NCBI GenBank assembly: GCA_900756575.1 | Contig: CAAEKQ010000195.1 | Location: 1-18,595 of the forward strand | Direction of reading: 5' to 3' | Source: an uncultured Oscillospiraceae bacterium | Lineage (GTDB): Bacteria; Bacillota; Clostridia; Oscillospirales; Oscillospiraceae | Length of the DNA: 18,595 nt | Part shown: positions 5,812 through 13,295 of the stretch, one piece after another | Layout: each line of letters opens with the position of its first letter | Position numbering within the stretch: position 1 is the first letter of the stretch | Position numbers and translations under genes: made by a program | Notes under the pieces: model-generated | The model's database searches: none | Told to the model about the DNA's origin: nothing | The model's input: only the letters and a program-made list of their open reading frames with translations

Positions 5812-7026
5812 ATGAGCTGTCATGAAATCAATGATTTGTCTGCCTCCCCTGACACGGTGTCGTGGCAGAGGATCAATTTCCAAGAAGCCAGAAAACGTGT
5901 GAAAAAGCTGCAAAGGCGTATTGCTGCTGCCTACTATCATAACGATGATAAGAAAGTAGAAATTCTTCAAAACAAGATGATACATTCCTACTATGCCAAA
6001 GCTCTTGCTGTAAAGCAGGTTACTTCTAACCGTGGGAGGAATACCCCAGGCGTAGATCAAGTGATATGGAATACCCCAGAGGAAAAGTCCCAGGGAATCT
6101 CTGAGCTATACCACAGGGGCTATCATCCTCAGCCGCTTCGCCGGGTCACAATTACCTGCATAAATGGCAAGGTTCGCCCCCTGGGTATTCCGACCATAAG
6201 GGATAGAGCGATGCAGACCCTATATCAGTTTACCCTTTCGCCCATTGCGGAGGCCACCGGGGATGCATCATCCTTTGCCTATCGGTCTGGACGTTCTGCC
6301 AGAGGGGCTGTACACCAGTGCCTGTTGAATTTGACCCAGCAGGATGATCCGCTATGGATTTTGAAATGTGATATCAAGTCTTGTTTTGATCGAATCAGTC
6401 ATGAATGGCTTTTAGGGCATATCCCGATGGATCGTGAGATGCTAAGGCGATTCCTGAAATGTGGATATATCAAGCAGGGTCAGTTTTATCCAACCGTTCG
6501 TGGGATTCCCCAGGGTGGCTGTCTGTCCAGTGTGTTTTGTAATATGACCCTGGATGGATTGGAACCCCTGATAAAGCAGACCTTCGGGCCTTCGGTTCAT
6601 TTGGTTCGATATGCCGATGACTTTATTGTCACTGGCGCAGACAGCAGCAAGTTGGTGTATTCTGTGCTTCCTGTCCTCAAAGAGTTTTTAGCAGAACGTG
6701 GGCTTACCCTCTCCAAGGAAAAGACAAAGCTGCTGCATTTGTCACAGAGCTTTACCTTTCTGGGCTTTCATGTCTATCTGGATGGCACTCGGCTTTTATG
6801 TGAGCCAACCAGTCAGAGCGTGGAACGTCTCAAAGCAAATCTCTGGCGCTGCATGATGCGTGGGCATTCCCTGCAGAGCAGTCAGGCAAAAAGTCTCATA
6901 AGGGGGTGGACAAATTATTATCAGGGGACGGTAACGCCCAGCTCGCTATATAGAGTAGAACAGGAACTCCGGGCTATGAGCTTTCACAGCCCTGCACAGT
7001 ATACAGGTTTGATTACACAATTCTGA
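5812..7026 (+). CDS. Free-standing group-II-intron-like reverse transcriptase
   Basis: The 404-aa product has an RVT_N-type N-terminal domain (about residues 16-95, with TPGVDQ at 78-83) and then an RT core. The core holds CDIKSCFDRI (catalytic Asp187), GIPQGGCLSS (231-240) and the YADD active site (267-270). A partial maturase/X region follows (LIRGWTNYYQG, 362-372). It stops soon after, without the HNH/D-En domain and without the usual basic thumb end. No 5' GTGYG-type intron start with ribozyme domains, and no domain V, could be found around it. The next ORF begins 17 nt downstream. I chose ATG 5812 because AAGGAG sits 9 nt upstream; a TTG at 5722 is in frame but lacks support. Motif 4 reads SS rather than the common SP. 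The substrate is unknown, and a non-intron role such as defence or repair is inference. Confidence 0.9.
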   Translation: MSCHEINDLSASPDTVSWQRINFQEARKRVKKLQRRIAAAYYHNDDKKVEILQNKMIHSYYAKALAVKQVTSNRGRNTPGVDQVIWNTPEEKSQGISELYHRGYHPQPLRRVTITCINGKVRPLGIPTIRDRAMQTLYQFTLSPIAEATGDASSFAYRSGRSARGAVHQCLLNLTQQDDPLWILKCDIKSCFDRISHEWLLGHIPMDREMLRRFLKCGYIKQGQFYPTVRGIPQGGCLSSVFCNMTLDGLEPLIKQTFGPSVHLVRYADDFIVTGADSSKLVYSVLPVLKEFLAERGLTLSKEKTKLLHLSQSFTFLGFHVYLDGTRLLCEPTSQSVERLKANLWRCMMRGHSLQSSQAKSLIRGWTNYYQGTVTPSSLYRVEQELRAMSFHSPAQYTGLITQF

Positions 7027-7043
7027 ATAAGGAGAATTTACAT

Positions 7044-7226
7044 ATGAACAATACAGATTATTTCGATTACATCAATCGCCCGGCAGTGGAATTTCTGGGG
7101 GATGCAAAGAACCTGATGGTGGAAGCCCAGAAACGGATTCCGCTGCTGCCCCAGGAGCTGGCGGATAAGCTGGCTTTGGCTTATACTTATTTGGAGGAGG
7201 TGCAGGAATACTGCTATAAGATGTAA
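7044..7226 (+). CDS. Small 60-aa protein downstream of the RT
   Basis: A strong AAGGAG SD lies 8 nt before the ATG. The product is acidic and helical, with the central segment IPLLPQELADKLALAYTYLE and an aromatic/Cys-ending EYCYKM. I recognise no family. It starts 17 nt after the RT stop and is followed at once by a terminator, so it is the last gene of a three-gene RT cassette. It might be an accessory subunit or an antidote-type partner, but nothing in the sequence proves either. Confidence 0.7.
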   Translation: MNNTDYFDYINRPAVEFLGDAKNLMVEAQKRIPLLPQELADKLALAYTYLEEVQEYCYKM

Positions 7227-7229
7227 CGC

Positions 7230-7264
7230 AAAGCAGGGAGCTGGATTTCAGCCCCCTGCTTTTG
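7230..7264 (+). terminator. Terminator of the RT cassette
   Basis: AGCAGGG (7232-7238) pairs with CCCTGCT (7254-7260), and an inner GCTG/CAGC stem extends the hairpin before TTTT. It sits between convergent genes and may act in both directions. Confidence 0.75.
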
Positions 7265-7273
7265 TCATCCATT

Positions 7274-7498
7274 TTATCTTCGATTCCTTCTGGATATGTT
7301 CACGGAGGAAAGAATCTGATAATCCGAATCCCCGATGGTAAACAACACCGAACCATCCTCTGTCGGCAGCATCCCCACCGGGCTTTCTCCCAGTTCTGTA
7401 ATCTGCGACAGCAGCTCTAGTAAATCCTCCGGGGTATACAAATCGCTGTACACCGGGAGTTCCTCCGATGCTTTTACGGAACGTATGAACTTTTTCAT
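7274..7498 (-). CDS. Small 74-aa hypothetical protein
   Basis: The product begins MKKFIRSVKASEELPVYSDL and is acidic in the middle (TPEDLLELLSQITELGE). It then has a short beta-type region, GSVLFTIGDSDYQILSSV, and a basic RRNRR end. A GAGGT SD lies 9 nt before the ATG. I recognise no family. It converges on the RT cassette across a shared terminator. Gene-like codon pattern and the SD support it, but no homology is evident. The 194-bp gap upstream (7499-7692) has no gene. Confidence 0.55.
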   Translation of the reverse strand: MKKFIRSVKASEELPVYSDLYTPEDLLELLSQITELGESPVGMLPTEDGSVLFTIGDSDYQILSSVNISRRNRR

Positions 7499-7692
7499 GA
7501 AAACGGTACCTCATTTCAAGTGTATTTTTTCCCTACACTATCATAAAAGGTTCGTTCCGTTTTCCGGTTGCACGGCACGCTATGGCGCTTTCCTGTCAGC
7601 GGTATTGTTTTACCGGAAGTCCCAAGCGTCCCGCGCAGATGGTAGCGCAGTGGGTCACAGCTAGGGATTCCAGGTTCTCCGCCGGAAATCCA

Positions 7693-8031
7693 CTACGATG
7701 ATTTTCCCTGGACCTTTGTCTGGTTCATCCGCACAAACACCCGGCACTGCTCCACACAAACCGCCCGCTGCTCCTCGGTGAGGGTACGGAAAAACCGCAG
7801 TAATTCTTCCTCCTGCCAGGACGCGGCCTGACCGGAATGATAATTCAGCAAATAGTCGATGGAAACGTGGAAGAATGCCGCGATCTGCTGCAATGTCGCA
7901 AAATCCGGCTCCCGTGTGCCCTGGACGTAGCCGCCCATGGTGGACGGGGCAATGTTCAGCCGCGTGGCCACCTCTTTTTGCGTCAAATCATGCTCTTCCA
8001 TCAGCGTGCGAAGGATTTCTCCGAATGTCAT
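7693..8031 (-). CDS. Cro/CI-type helix-turn-helix repressor
   Basis: The 112-aa product has an N-terminal XRE-family DNA-binding domain (about residues 3-62). It shows LTQKEVATRLNIAPSTMGGY as the helix-turn-helix and IDYLL at the domain end. The C-terminal half (WQEEELLRFFRTLTEEQRAV) looks like a dimerisation helix region. I use the ATG at 8031 because AAGGGTG lies 5 nt upstream. An ATG seven codons earlier lacks an SD. It is divergent from the Fe-S/SLH operon, whose promoter is 65 nt away, so the likely role is repressing that promoter and itself. It has no peptidase domain, so induction would not follow the LexA-type cleavage route. Confidence 0.88.
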   Translation of the reverse strand: MTFGEILRTLMEEHDLTQKEVATRLNIAPSTMGGYVQGTREPDFATLQQIAAFFHVSIDYLLNYHSGQAASWQEEELLRFFRTLTEEQRAVCVEQCRVFVRMNQTKVQGKSS

Positions 8032-8086
8032 ACAATCACCCTTGTGTATCATAAAGGATGTGGCCGCTGTTTTTTAAATTGATACG

Positions 8087-8124
8087 CATAACTCGTTGAC
8101 GAAATTCGATATGAGTTGTATAAT
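8087..8124 (+). promoter_or_regulatory. Promoter and candidate operator of the Fe-S/SLH operon
   Basis: TTGACG (8096-8101) and TATAAT (8119-8124) with a 17-nt spacer form a near-consensus sigma-A promoter. An imperfect inverted pair, CATAACTC (8087-8094) and GAGTTGTA (8113-8120), brackets the -35 and touches the -10. It is well placed for binding by the divergent repressor. The promoter is firm; the operator is inferred. Confidence 0.75.
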
Positions 8125-8157
8125 GTGGTTGGATGTTAAAAAAAGGAGGAAGTGAAT

Positions 8158-8994
8158 ATGACCAGTGCGGCCCTGGCTGTTCTGCAAATGGAGCAATATC
8201 TGGACAAAACCCTGCCCGACAAGAACGACCACCGGCGTTGGGAAAATACCTACATCCAGCAGCAAATCGAGAACCGTCAAAACGGATGCAGTTTCTCGAT
8301 TCCCGACCACATCCGCGGCATGGTATATGCGATGCTATCTTCGGGTATATCCTGGGTCCGCGTGGAACAGTACATCAATCCAGAAACCCGGCAGCTCACC
8401 AAAATAGATGAAATCTTTTTGGATTACGATCCCCGACATCTGCTCCAGACCAATCCATCTGACCTGCACCAGAAAGTGCTGGAGCTGAAATGCGGAAGTG
8501 TACAGACCGGAAAGCAAATGGAGGCACTGATTCATACGAACATACCCAAGCTGCTCCAGATAGAGGCGAAATACGGCAGTATAGATGCGTATGATCAGGA
8601 CTTGATTCAAAAGGATTCCTCTATGAAATCCCTGGTTGCCGCGCTGGCCTCTGCCGGAAGGACATATAAGATGGTGCAAATGGCTGAGGCACTTGTGTGT
8701 GAATATCTCCGCAACGTGGGCTATGATCTGCCAAAGCCAGATCGCCACATCTGTAGAATTCTCGGTGGCTCCGCCCTGGGCTGCTCAGAAAAGGAGAAAG
8801 TGCCGGTTTATGATGCCATGGACATTGTGGTGCAGCTGGCGGAGGAGCTACAAAAGCCCTGTGCCGAGGTGGACTATATTCTCTGGTCTTACTGCGCTAC
8901 CGGCTTTGGAAAAGTGTGTACAAAACAATATTATCACTGCGGGGGATGTTCCGCAGCGCAATACTGCAAGAGAGGTCAGGTGTACTGTTCATGA
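8158..8994 (+). CDS. HhH-GPD/endonuclease III-like iron-sulfur protein
   Basis: The 278-aa product ends with C254-x6-C261-x2-C264-x5-C270, the exact spacing of the [4Fe-4S] loop of endonuclease III and MutY. Upstream, GYDLPKPDRHICRIL (188-202) resembles the region of the catalytic Asp in HhH-GPD glycosylases, with D195 as candidate. The classic LPGVGxKTA hairpin and its catalytic Lys are not obvious, so it is a divergent relative, and base excision activity is inferred. The N-terminal half is helical and unrecognised. I use ATG 8158 because AAGGAGG is 8 nt upstream; GTG 8152 is too close. Its stop overlaps the SLH gene start as ATGA. A DNA-repair-type protein coupled to a secreted protein is odd. 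Confidence 0.72.
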   Translation: MTSAALAVLQMEQYLDKTLPDKNDHRRWENTYIQQQIENRQNGCSFSIPDHIRGMVYAMLSSGISWVRVEQYINPETRQLTKIDEIFLDYDPRHLLQTNPSDLHQKVLELKCGSVQTGKQMEALIHTNIPKLLQIEAKYGSIDAYDQDLIQKDSSMKSLVAALASAGRTYKMVQMAEALVCEYLRNVGYDLPKPDRHICRILGGSALGCSEKEKVPVYDAMDIVVQLAEELQKPCAEVDYILWSYCATGFGKVCTKQYYHCGGCSAAQYCKRGQVYCS

Positions 8995-11900
8995 AAAAGT
9001 TGTTGACCCGTGTTTTGTTTTTCTCCATGTTCCTGCTTTGTCTCCCGCTGTCCGCCAGGGCAATTGATATTTATGATGAAGCAAGTCTTCGTTCTGCTCT
9101 GAACGGAGGTGGGGACATCACCTTGTGGCAGGATATCGAGATGCACAGTGGTAAAGTGAATAACGATGTATCCATTGATCTCAACGGATATCAGTTGACT
9201 AGTAAAGATCCGTTTACAATTGCGGATAACATAACATTGACTGTAACCGATAGTCAGTATACTGATGAAAATCCCGGAAATGGCATTTTCTCTATTGAAT
9301 TATCCGGTATTAGAACTCATGCCAATCAAAACTATGGGATATCTGTCGGTTCCAATAGTTCCTTCATTCTGAATAGCGGAATTGTCCAAGTGGACGGTGG
9401 AGAGACTGCATCTGGATACTTGGGCTCAGTGGGAATTTCCTGTTCTTCTGGTTCTTCCTTTATCATCAATGGTGGTTCGGTGCGGGCTACGGGAGGGACT
9501 GGCAGCACGCCGGCTTACTTTAGTAGTAGTCCTTACACTTATTACACTGGCCGCCCTGGAATTATGATGAACAGTGGAACGCTTAGAGTTACAGGCGGCA
9601 CTGTTTATGCAGTTGGAGGAGCAGGATATTCTGAAAGTGGAGCATTAGGTTCTAATGGTGGGGCGGGAATTTCTGTTTCTCGCAACTCTACCGTTGAAAT
9701 ATCAGGAGGCAGCGTTACTGCAATCGGAGCAACCGGCGGCAGTAACGGAATTAACGCCTCAAGTACAATTACAATTTCCGGCGGCACCGTCAATGCTGCC
9801 GGAGGAGGTTCGTTTGATATTGGTGGCAATTACGGATTCGGCCTTGTGGTCACCGGCGGCACCGTCATCTTCAATTCCATGGGCCGCGCTACCAATGCAA
9901 CCGCCCCCATCTATCAAAACTGCACCATCACCGGCGAGGGCGCATACCAGCATGAGGGAACCTATAACGCAGACGGCTTCCTGACCATCACCCCGACGGA
10001 AATTACCTGCTCCCCCGAAGAAGCGCACGCGGGTGATTCCGTTCAACTGACCGCCTCGGTTCAGGTATCCAGAACAACCAACCTGACCACTCCGTCCCCC
10101 AAGGGAACGCTGCAATTCTATTGCGACGGGGAATCCATCGGACAAAGCAAGTTGGAGAATGCTGCAGTCGTGGATGGCTATGTCACTGCATCTGCAACCT
10201 TCGATTGGTCCGCTATGGGCGGAGATCACATCATTACTGCCGCATATATCTCCGGTGCAAATGATAAATATGCCGCAGGAGACAGTCAGGTGCAGGCGGA
10301 ATGCACCATTGAGCAGCACTACGGCAGCTTCCAAATTGTCACGGAGCCAACCTCGGATTCCACCGGTGAACTTTCCGGCACCTGCCAGAAGTGCTCAGCT
10401 GAGGTTAGCGTGGAAATTCCGGCGCTGAACGGCGAGGATTATTCGTATCAGGAGCTTGCTGCACCCACCTGTACGGATAATGGCAGCGCTCAGTACCTTT
10501 GGAAGGAACAGCGCTATGGCGTATTCTCCTTTACCATTGATCTGCCTGCCATTGGACACGACTATGAAGACACCATTGTTCCGCCTACCTGCACCGAAAA
10601 GGGCTACACCACCCACACCTGTAAAAACTGCAATGACACCTATACCGACACCATTACTCCGGCCTTGGGGCATAACTGCAATTATCAGGTGAGTGCTTCA
10701 CCAACGCTGGAGGCATCGGGCCTGCTCCAGGGAACCTGTACCCGTTGCGGCCTTGCATTTGAAGAAACGCTCCCAAAGCTGAACACCACCGATTACCACT
10801 ATCAGGTGGTCAAAGCGGCAACCTGTCAGGCTACGGGAACGGGGCGCTATGTCTGGAACAATACCACCTGGGGATCATTCTCGTTCAGCACCGTGATTCC
10901 GAAATCCCAGCATACCTACGAGGATGTTGTAACCCCGCCTACCTGCACCGAAAAGGGCTATACTACCCATACCTGTACGGTTTGCGGTAGTTCTTATCAA
11001 GATTCGGAAACCCCGATGACAAGCCATAGTTATGCGTATGAGGTCACCATTGCGCCGACGGTATCCGCAGCCGGAAAGCTGAAAGGAACATGCCGCCAGT
11101 GCCAGGCAACTACGGTTGTAACGCTTCCAAAGCTGTCCGTGCAGGACTATAACTATGAGATTGTCCAGCAGCCGTCCTGTACCCAGGAGGGAGCGGGCCG
11201 GTATTCCTGGAAAGGGAATCAATATGGGGCGCTCAGCTTTGAGGTAACCTTGCCCAAGACGGCCCATCGCTATCAGGCAGTTATCACAGATCCTACCTGC
11301 ACAGAGGGCGGCTATACTACCCACACTTGTTCTGCTTGCGGCGATTCTTACATTGACAGCTACACAGATGCTGTGGGGCATCGGTATCAGAACGTTGTAA
11401 CCCCGCCCACCTGCACAACGTCGGGCTATACTACCCACACTTGCTCTGTCTGCGGCGATTCCTACCGAGACAATTACATCCAGGCAACCGGACATGCCGG
11501 AATCCTGAAAAATGCCAAGGATGCCACCTGCACTGAGAAGGGGTATACCGGTGACACCGTCTGCTCTGTCTGCGGTGTCACAGTCAAGACTGGTAAGGCC
11601 ATTCCCGCAACCGGACACAAAGAGATTGTAAAGAATGCCAAAGACGCTACCTGCACTGAGAAGGGGTATACCGGTGATACCGTTTGCTCTGTCTGCGGCG
11701 TTACGCTCAAGACCGGCACAGTAATTCCTGCAACTGGGCATAAAGAGACTGTAAAGAATGCCAAGGATGCTACCTGCACTGAGAAGGGGTATACCGGTGA
11801 CACCGTCTGCTCTGTCTGCGGCGTTACACTCAAAACCGGTACCGAAATCCCCGCAGCAGGGCATCGCTATGACAATGGGGTTGTCACAATTCCTGCAACC

Positions 11901-12536
11901 GAAACGACAGAAGGCGTGAAGACCTTTACCTGCACAGTTTGCGGCGATACCTACACCGAGACGATTCCTGCAACCGGTAAACCCAAACCGCCCTTCACGG
12001 ATGTTGACAGCGGCGCATATTACTATGACGCAATGGTTTGGGCGGTGGACAACGGAATCACCAACGGTGTAACGCCAACCCAGTTTATGCCCAGGGCCAA
12101 CGCAACCCGCGCACAGTTCGTTACCTTCCTGTGGAGAATGGCTGGAGAACCGGAACCCACCATTACAGAACACAGCTTTACCGATGTCAAAGAAGGCGCT
12201 TTCTACTACAAGGCAATGCTGTGGGCGGTGGAAAAAGGCATTACAAAAGGCGTTACTGCCACGACCTTCCAGCCCGATGCGATTGTCAACCGTGGACAGG
12301 TTGTTACGTTCCTGTGGCGGTATGCAGGTGAGCCTGAGGCCAATAATCAGGAAAATCACTTTGCCGATGTCAAAGCCGGAAGCTTCTGCTACCAGGCCGT
12401 GCTGTGGGCGGTGGAAAATGGCATCACCAACGGATTTTCGGCCACATCTTTCAAGCCGCAGGAAATCGCGAATCGCGGGCAGGTGGTTACGTTCCTGTAT
12501 CGTTATAACCAGAACGTTATTCCAACTATCGTATAA
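8991..12536 (+). CDS. Large secreted surface protein with beta-helix, Ig-like, CxxC repeats and SLH domains
   Basis: The 1181-aa product has a Sec signal peptide (residues 1-24, cleavage after SARA). A right-handed beta-helix-like region follows to about residue 330, with recurring SGGTV and SGGSV turns. Then come an Ig-like domain (about 337-440) and a long run of short Cys repeats built on PTCTEKGYTTHTC-x2-CG (about 470-990), ending in three near-identical 41-residue units. Three SLH domains (about 1001-1050, 1061-1110, 1122-1171; FTDV...ITNGV...R.Q.VTFLWR) should anchor it to cell-wall polymers. The real start is ATG 8991, because the signal peptide begins there and it overlaps the previous stop. 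An adhesin or surface-coat role is inferred. Cargo of this size on a small element is unusual. Confidence 0.93.
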   Translation: MKKLLTRVLFFSMFLLCLPLSARAIDIYDEASLRSALNGGGDITLWQDIEMHSGKVNNDVSIDLNGYQLTSKDPFTIADNITLTVTDSQYTDENPGNGIFSIELSGIRTHANQNYGISVGSNSSFILNSGIVQVDGGETASGYLGSVGISCSSGSSFIINGGSVRATGGTGSTPAYFSSSPYTYYTGRPGIMMNSGTLRVTGGTVYAVGGAGYSESGALGSNGGAGISVSRNSTVEISGGSVTAIGATGGSNGINASSTITISGGTVNAAGGGSFDIGGNYGFGLVVTGGTVIFNSMGRATNATAPIYQNCTITGEGAYQHEGTYNADGFLTITPTEITCSPEEAHAGDSVQLTASVQVSRTTNLTTPSPKGTLQFYCDGESIGQSKLENAAVVDGYVTASATFDWSAMGGDHIITAAYISGANDKYAAGDSQVQAECTIEQHYGSFQIVTEPTSDSTGELSGTCQKCSAEVSVEIPALNGEDYSYQELAAPTCTDNGSAQYLWKEQRYGVFSFTIDLPAIGHDYEDTIVPPTCTEKGYTTHTCKNCNDTYTDTITPALGHNCNYQVSASPTLEASGLLQGTCTRCGLAFEETLPKLNTTDYHYQVVKAATCQATGTGRYVWNNTTWGSFSFSTVIPKSQHTYEDVVTPPTCTEKGYTTHTCTVCGSSYQDSETPMTSHSYAYEVTIAPTVSAAGKLKGTCRQCQATTVVTLPKLSVQDYNYEIVQQPSCTQEGAGRYSWKGNQYGALSFEVTLPKTAHRYQAVITDPTCTEGGYTTHTCSACGDSYIDSYTDAVGHRYQNVVTPPTCTTSGYTTHTCSVCGDSYRDNYIQATGHAGILKNAKDATCTEKGYTGDTVCSVCGVTVKTGKAIPATGHKEIVKNAKDATCTEKGYTGDTVCSVCGVTLKTGTVIPATGHKETVKNAKDATCTEKGYTGDTVCSVCGVTLKTGTEIPAAGHRYDNGVVTIPATETTEGVKTFTCTVCGDTYTETIPATGKPKPPFTDVDSGAYYYDAMVWAVDNGITNGVTPTQFMPRANATRAQFVTFLWRMAGEPEPTITEHSFTDVKEGAFYYKAMLWAVEKGITKGVTATTFQPDAIVNRGQVVTFLWRYAGEPEANNQENHFADVKAGSFCYQAVLWAVENGITNGFSATSFKPQEIANRGQVVTFLYRYNQNVIPTIV
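11484..11852 (+). repeat. Three tandem 123-bp repeats within the SLH gene
   Basis: Units start at 11484, 11607 and 11730 with an exact 123-bp (41-codon) period. Each encodes an ATGH.....KNAKDATCTEKGYTGD-type unit followed by TVCSVCGVT. Differences are mostly synonymous, so copy number may change by recombination without a frameshift. Confidence 0.92.
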
Positions 12537-12581
12537 ACAAAACCATCTCTTTTCTTTATCCATCTCCATAACCGAGAAAGC

Positions 12582-12614
12582 AGCCGTAATCCACCGGGAT
12601 TGCGGCTGTTTTCT
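12582..12614 (+). terminator. Terminator of the Fe-S/SLH operon
   Basis: AGCCGTAATCC (12582-12592) pairs with GGATTGCGGCT (12597-12607), with one wobble pair and a 4-nt loop. GTTTTCT follows. It lies just before the promoter of the small recombinase. Confidence 0.8.
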
Positions 12615-12627
12615 ATAAAAGAAACAG

Positions 12628-12656
12628 TTGACATCGTTTCGTTTATATCTTATAAT
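12628..12656 (+). promoter_or_regulatory. Consensus promoter of the recombinase pair
   Basis: TTGACA (12628-12633) and TATAAT (12651-12656) are perfect consensus hexamers with a 17-nt spacer. Both serine recombinase genes could be expressed from it, so strong or tightly repressed expression is expected. Confidence 0.85.
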
Positions 12657-12691
12657 TTTACCATAACATTCCATTTGAGAGGGGCATCATT

Positions 12692-13279
12692 ATGATTTAC
12701 GGCTATGCCCGCTGTTCCACCAACGAAAAGCTGCAAGACATTCGGCGGCAGGTAAGGGAGCTGAAGCAGCAGGGCGCAACGGATGAAACCATCTATTTGG
12801 AGTACGAAAGCGGTACTAAGGTAAACCGTCCGGAGCTGATGAAGCTGCTTCACATCGTTGGAGCCGGAGACAGCATTGTTTCCACCGAGGTCAGTCGCAT
12901 TACCCGCAGCACCAAGCAGCTCTGCGACATTCTGGAGCTGGCCAAGGAGAAGCACATCAAGCTGATCTTAGGTTCCTTTGTGGTGGACTGCACCGGTCAG
13001 CTTGACCCCATGACCGAGGGAATGCTGAAAATGATGGGCGTATTTGCAGAGCTGGAACGGAATATGACCAGCCAACGGGTAAAAAGCGGCATGGAAAATG
13101 CCAGAGCCAAGGGAAAGCGGATTGGTCGTCCTGCCACCACGGCAGACAGCATCCCCAGCTGCTTCTACCGCCACTATCCCAAATATAAAAACGGGGAGAT
13201 TAACAAGGCGGAGCTGTCCCGGCTGTGTCAGCTCTCCTATCCCACCATTTATAAATACTTACGGATTGTCGAACAGTAA
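12692..13279 (+). CDS. Small serine recombinase (resolvase/invertase family)
   Basis: The 195-aa product is a Tn3-resolvase/Hin-type recombinase. The N-terminal catalytic domain opens MIYGYARCSTNEK, with Ser9 as the nucleophile. EVSRITRSTKQLCDILE and ELERNMTSQRVKSGMENARA lead into the long E-helix. KGKRIGRPATT precedes a C-terminal helix-turn-helix (KAELSRLCQLSYPTIYKYLR) that binds DNA. GAGAGGGG provides the SD. It ends 16 nt before the large recombinase in the same direction, so they are co-transcribed. It could resolve, invert, or act as an accessory factor for element excision. No obvious paired inversion sites are seen nearby. Confidence 0.92.
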   Translation: MIYGYARCSTNEKLQDIRRQVRELKQQGATDETIYLEYESGTKVNRPELMKLLHIVGAGDSIVSTEVSRITRSTKQLCDILELAKEKHIKLILGSFVVDCTGQLDPMTEGMLKMMGVFAELERNMTSQRVKSGMENARAKGKRIGRPATTADSIPSCFYRHYPKYKNGEINKAELSRLCQLSYPTIYKYLRIVEQ

Positions 13280-13295
13280 ATGCGGAGGTTCCAAC

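Noticed and set aside
5200..7300. Complete group II intron around the RT
   Set aside because: A GTGCG at about 5406 is the only candidate 5' end, but the space is too short and holds a small ORF. No domain V-like hairpin follows the RT, where another ORF begins after 17 nt.
7633..7690. tRNA-like sequence with a good D-arm (GCGC-AGATGGTA-GCGC)
   Set aside because: The anticodon and T arms do not fold in proper spacing, and there is no acceptor stem. At most it is a tRNA remnant.
5561..12536. Diversity-generating retroelement with the SLH repeats as variable region
   Set aside because: The RT has QGGCLSS rather than the IGxxxSQ-type motif, and differences among the 123-bp repeats are ordinary synonymous changes without an adenine bias. 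No template/variable pair was seen.
10875..12674. A 599-codon minus-strand open frame opposite the SLH gene
   Set aside because: It mirrors the repeats of the plus-strand gene, has no SD or family similarity, and covers an operon terminator and promoter. It is a shadow frame.
13098..13295. Upstream extension of the large integrase
   Set aside because: It overlaps the small recombinase in another frame. The ATG at 13296 has an SD and starts the conserved catalytic domain.
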